Of a stretch of DNA of 21,714 nucleotides, positions 19,770 through 21,714 are shown piece by piece. The position numbers and the translations under genes are program-made. Below the pieces are notes generated by a model. That model ran no database searches, was not told the origin of the DNA, and saw nothing but the letters and a program-made list of their open reading frames with translations. The stretch comes from Parachlorella kessleri. Lineage: Eukaryota; Chlorophyta; Trebouxiophyceae; Chlorellales; Chlorellaceae. Position 1 is the stretch's first letter. Each line of letters starts with the position of its first letter. The stretch lies in contig BBXU01000759.1 in NCBI GenBank assembly GCA_001598975.1, positions 1 to 21,714 of the forward strand. The letters run 5' to 3'.

Positions 19770-20545
19770 CTGCCAGAAGAGCACAGTATGGCTGGTTCTG
19801 CAGCGTGCACAGCCATAAGGCGAGACAAGCTTGCCTAGGCAAGGAAGCTGTCCCAGGCGACTTCATGCCGAAGGGCCTCCATCACGGCAACCAGGGCTGC
19901 CACACAAGAGCTGAGGCCGTATGCACACATGTAAGAAGAGCTTGCCTGGTGTGGCACAGGCTGGCTGGCTTGAAGGGGGGTCAAAGATCGGGGAGCAAGA
20001 CGGTGCATCCTTCCTTGCCCTATTACCCTGAATCAGAAAACAACAAGTAAGACAGGGTGATCCGGGCTGTTGCGTCTGCTGATGGGTGGTGGTGAGCTGG
20101 CCAAGGGCGCTGCCGCCAATACTGCAAGGGACGCCAAGTTGCCAAGCAAGGATAGTCAGCCCTCGGCAATCATGTGTTATACCTGTGGACAAAAGTACAT
20201 CACGGCAGCCCTTTGATCCTTCAAGGCACGCCCTCGGCATCTGGGAGTGGCACCACAGTAGTGACCCATGACGGACGGCAGCGTTGTCTGCAAGCAAGTT
20301 GAAGCAGCCTGAACAATGCAGTGGCCGACGAAGGGGCCAGGAGAAGCTCCGGAACTGGCAGCTGCCAGCGGTAGCGCTCGCCCAAGCAAGCAACGAGGGG
20401 GACAGTGAGAGGTACGCAAGTTCACTGCTAAAGGCGTGCCGTCGGCGTTGCCAACTTATCAAGGTCTGCTTCCATCTTCGTGTGTAACCACAGGAAGCAG
20501 AGCACCCGACTGCGCCCTAGCTTGTAACAAGGAGGGTCCAGCAGC
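19770..20545. promoter_or_regulatory. Divergent 5' region of PsbP-like gene 2 and hexose transporter
   Basis: This lies between the first firm exon of the minus-strand PsbP-like gene and the ATG of the plus-strand transporter. It should hold both promoters plus the unresolved first exon of the PsbP-like gene. A 600-nt minus-strand frame (20462-19863) is open in the same phase as the PsbP-like exon but starts only at TTG and ends at a stop, so I do not call it coding. No TATA box or repeat was recognised. Confidence 0.45.
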
Positions 20546-21714
20546 ATGGCAGCCCTGGGGCGTGTGGGCCACTACCGGGGCGAGATGACCAGCTATGTGC
20601 TGGTGGTTGCGGTCCTCGCCGCTATCGGGGGGCTGCTGTTTGGGTGAGTCGCCGGCAGGGTTCCAGTGTGTCGCACGTAGGTTCGAGGTGTGCTGCACGT
20701 GCGGCATCCAGCGCTCAAGCATTGCCGTGCTGCGTTCCTTGCTTGGCCATGCCCTTCAATAGGGTGGAAGTGGTTGGTGCATCACGCTGCATTAGCAGAG
20801 CGCAGTGCCTGGGCTGACTTCGCAAGTCCTCCACTTTGTGCAGCTTTGATGTGGGCATCGTTGGCGGCGTGGAAGCCATGTATGAGTTCCAGGAACTGGT
20901 AAGGGTTCAACAGGGTGCAGCCTTGGTTCTGGCGCTGTACTGCACCAGCCAATTGGGGCTGCCCTGTCTGTGGGCTTCCAGTGTAATCACCGTGGTCCAG
21001 GTGCCAGCCAGCTATATGCATTGCTTAAGAAGATAGTTGCAGATATTTAATCGTTTTATTGGCACTGGTCCCTGCATTGAACACCTAGGTCTGCTGCTTC
21101 CGCAGTTCTTCCCTGACATCCTGGAACGAACCACAACAAGTGCCCAGGACAGCGACCCTTGGTGGTCAGTATGAGTATGATGGTCGGGGCGATGACAGAA
21201 GCTTCTTTGAGAATTGTTCAAACTGGATGTGGTAGCCCACGATGCCTTTTTCTGTCCTTTTTTCCGTCCAGCCATCCACTCACCCTTACCCGCGTCAGGC
21301 GGTGATATTGCCATGTGACCCGTAAGCTTTGGCCCCTGAACCCTAATCCTGGGTTGGCCTTGTGTGTGCTGTGGGCATTGGATACCCAGTATCTCCCAAG
21401 CCATTGGTGTATCTCGAAGTTCGAGCGCCCCAGCATGCCGTGTGGCTGCATGCCTAGCATGGGGTCCAGATGGCGCCTTGTGGCCCCCACGGGGCTGCGG
21501 GGTTTTACCGGGGTATCTCAGGGGCCGCAGGGTTGCATTTTGAAGCCTCGCTCACAGACAACCTGAGCCCCGCGGTACAGATGCATGGGAGGTTGCAGCA
21601 TGTGGACTAGCATCCCATCATGTTTTCGTGCTCTTGATGTAGTGTACTGGAGGTGCATCTGGTGACTCTCCTGCAATGCATATCGGTCTTCTCTCCGCGC
21701 GTGCGCGCCCCCCC
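20546..21714 (+). CDS. Hexose/H+ symporter, MFS sugar transporter (HUP/STP type), 5' part only
   Basis: This is a plasma-membrane proton-coupled monosaccharide transporter of the major facilitator superfamily. Exons found are 20546-20643, 20844-20898 and 21106-21164, all GT-AG and in frame (phases 2, 0, 2), giving the first 70 residues. The N-terminus GHYRGEMTSYVLVVAVLAAI leads into the first transmembrane helix and GGLLFGFDVGIVGGV, the family signature at the end of TM1. FFPDI and a DPW motif, expected to be followed by Cys, form the first external loop. Order and spacing match Chlorella HUP and plant STP transporters. Here Glu-Ala-Met replaces the usual residues after GGV. The remaining helices are not found in 21165-21714, so the next intron appears long and the gene runs off the window. 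Substrate is inferred from family only. Confidence 0.85.
21165..21714 (+). other. Probable intron 3 of the hexose transporter
   Basis: It begins with the donor GTCAGT after the DPW codons. Scanning all three plus frames I find no segment resembling transmembrane helix 2 or the YDN/LFTSSL region that should come next. The last 25 bases are an alternating CG-rich run ending in poly-C. Treated as intron up to the window edge. Confidence 0.5.

Noticed and set aside
1..21714. CRISPR arrays, insertion sequences, bacterial operons, tRNA or rRNA genes
   Set aside because: No direct-repeat/spacer array, transposase, Shine-Dalgarno-led gene string or cloverleaf was recognised. The spliceosomal introns show the DNA is eukaryotic.

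Overview
The window looks like nuclear DNA of a green alga (Chlorophyta, possibly a coccoid or trebouxiophyte lineage). The genes are dense, GC-rich in coding sequence and cut by many short GT-AG introns. They include thylakoid-lumen PsbP-domain proteins with twin-arginine signals, a plant-type leucine carboxyl methyltransferase, a BIM-like bHLH factor and a Chlorella HUP-type hexose transporter. Most open frames on either strand are antisense shadows of GC-rich exons. The gene models below were built by hand from splice sites, intron phase and family conservation.

Layout: (1) 988-3962, minus: bHLH transcription factor, four exons. (2) 4210-7620, plus: protein phosphatase 2A leucine carboxyl methyltransferase (LCMT1), eight exons, complete. 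It is head-to-head with the bHLH gene across a 247-bp spacer holding a palindromic G-box beside a CCAAT box. (3) 8400-10431, plus, and (4) 12806-14848, minus: two convergent paralogues of an asparagine-rich secreted repeat protein that I do not recognise. Both have eight exons in the same order: signal-peptide exon, microexon (8 or 11 nt), long repeat A1, short repeat B1, A2, B2, A3 and a 36-nt terminal exon. The 2.4-kb spacer between them holds an 18-bp minisatellite, a perfect 24-bp palindrome and degenerate G-rich repeats. (5) 15872-17302 and (6) 18142-19769, both minus: tandem PsbP-domain paralogues with conserved intron phases. Their extreme N-termini are not resolved. (7) 20546 to the right edge, plus: first three exons of an MFS hexose/H+ symporter that continues outside the window.

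The most interesting system is the pair of Asn-rich repeat genes. Tandem duplication of symmetrical phase-0 exons has built secreted proteins with alternating-Asn stretches (pattern N-x-N-x-N), as expected for a beta-solenoid or amyloid-like fold. Architecture and microexons are shared although the repeat sequences have diverged. Secondary points are the bHLH/LCMT bidirectional promoter, a low-complexity insertion of about 108 residues in LCMT, and CAG-type repeats read as Gln in one PsbP transit region and as Ser in the other.
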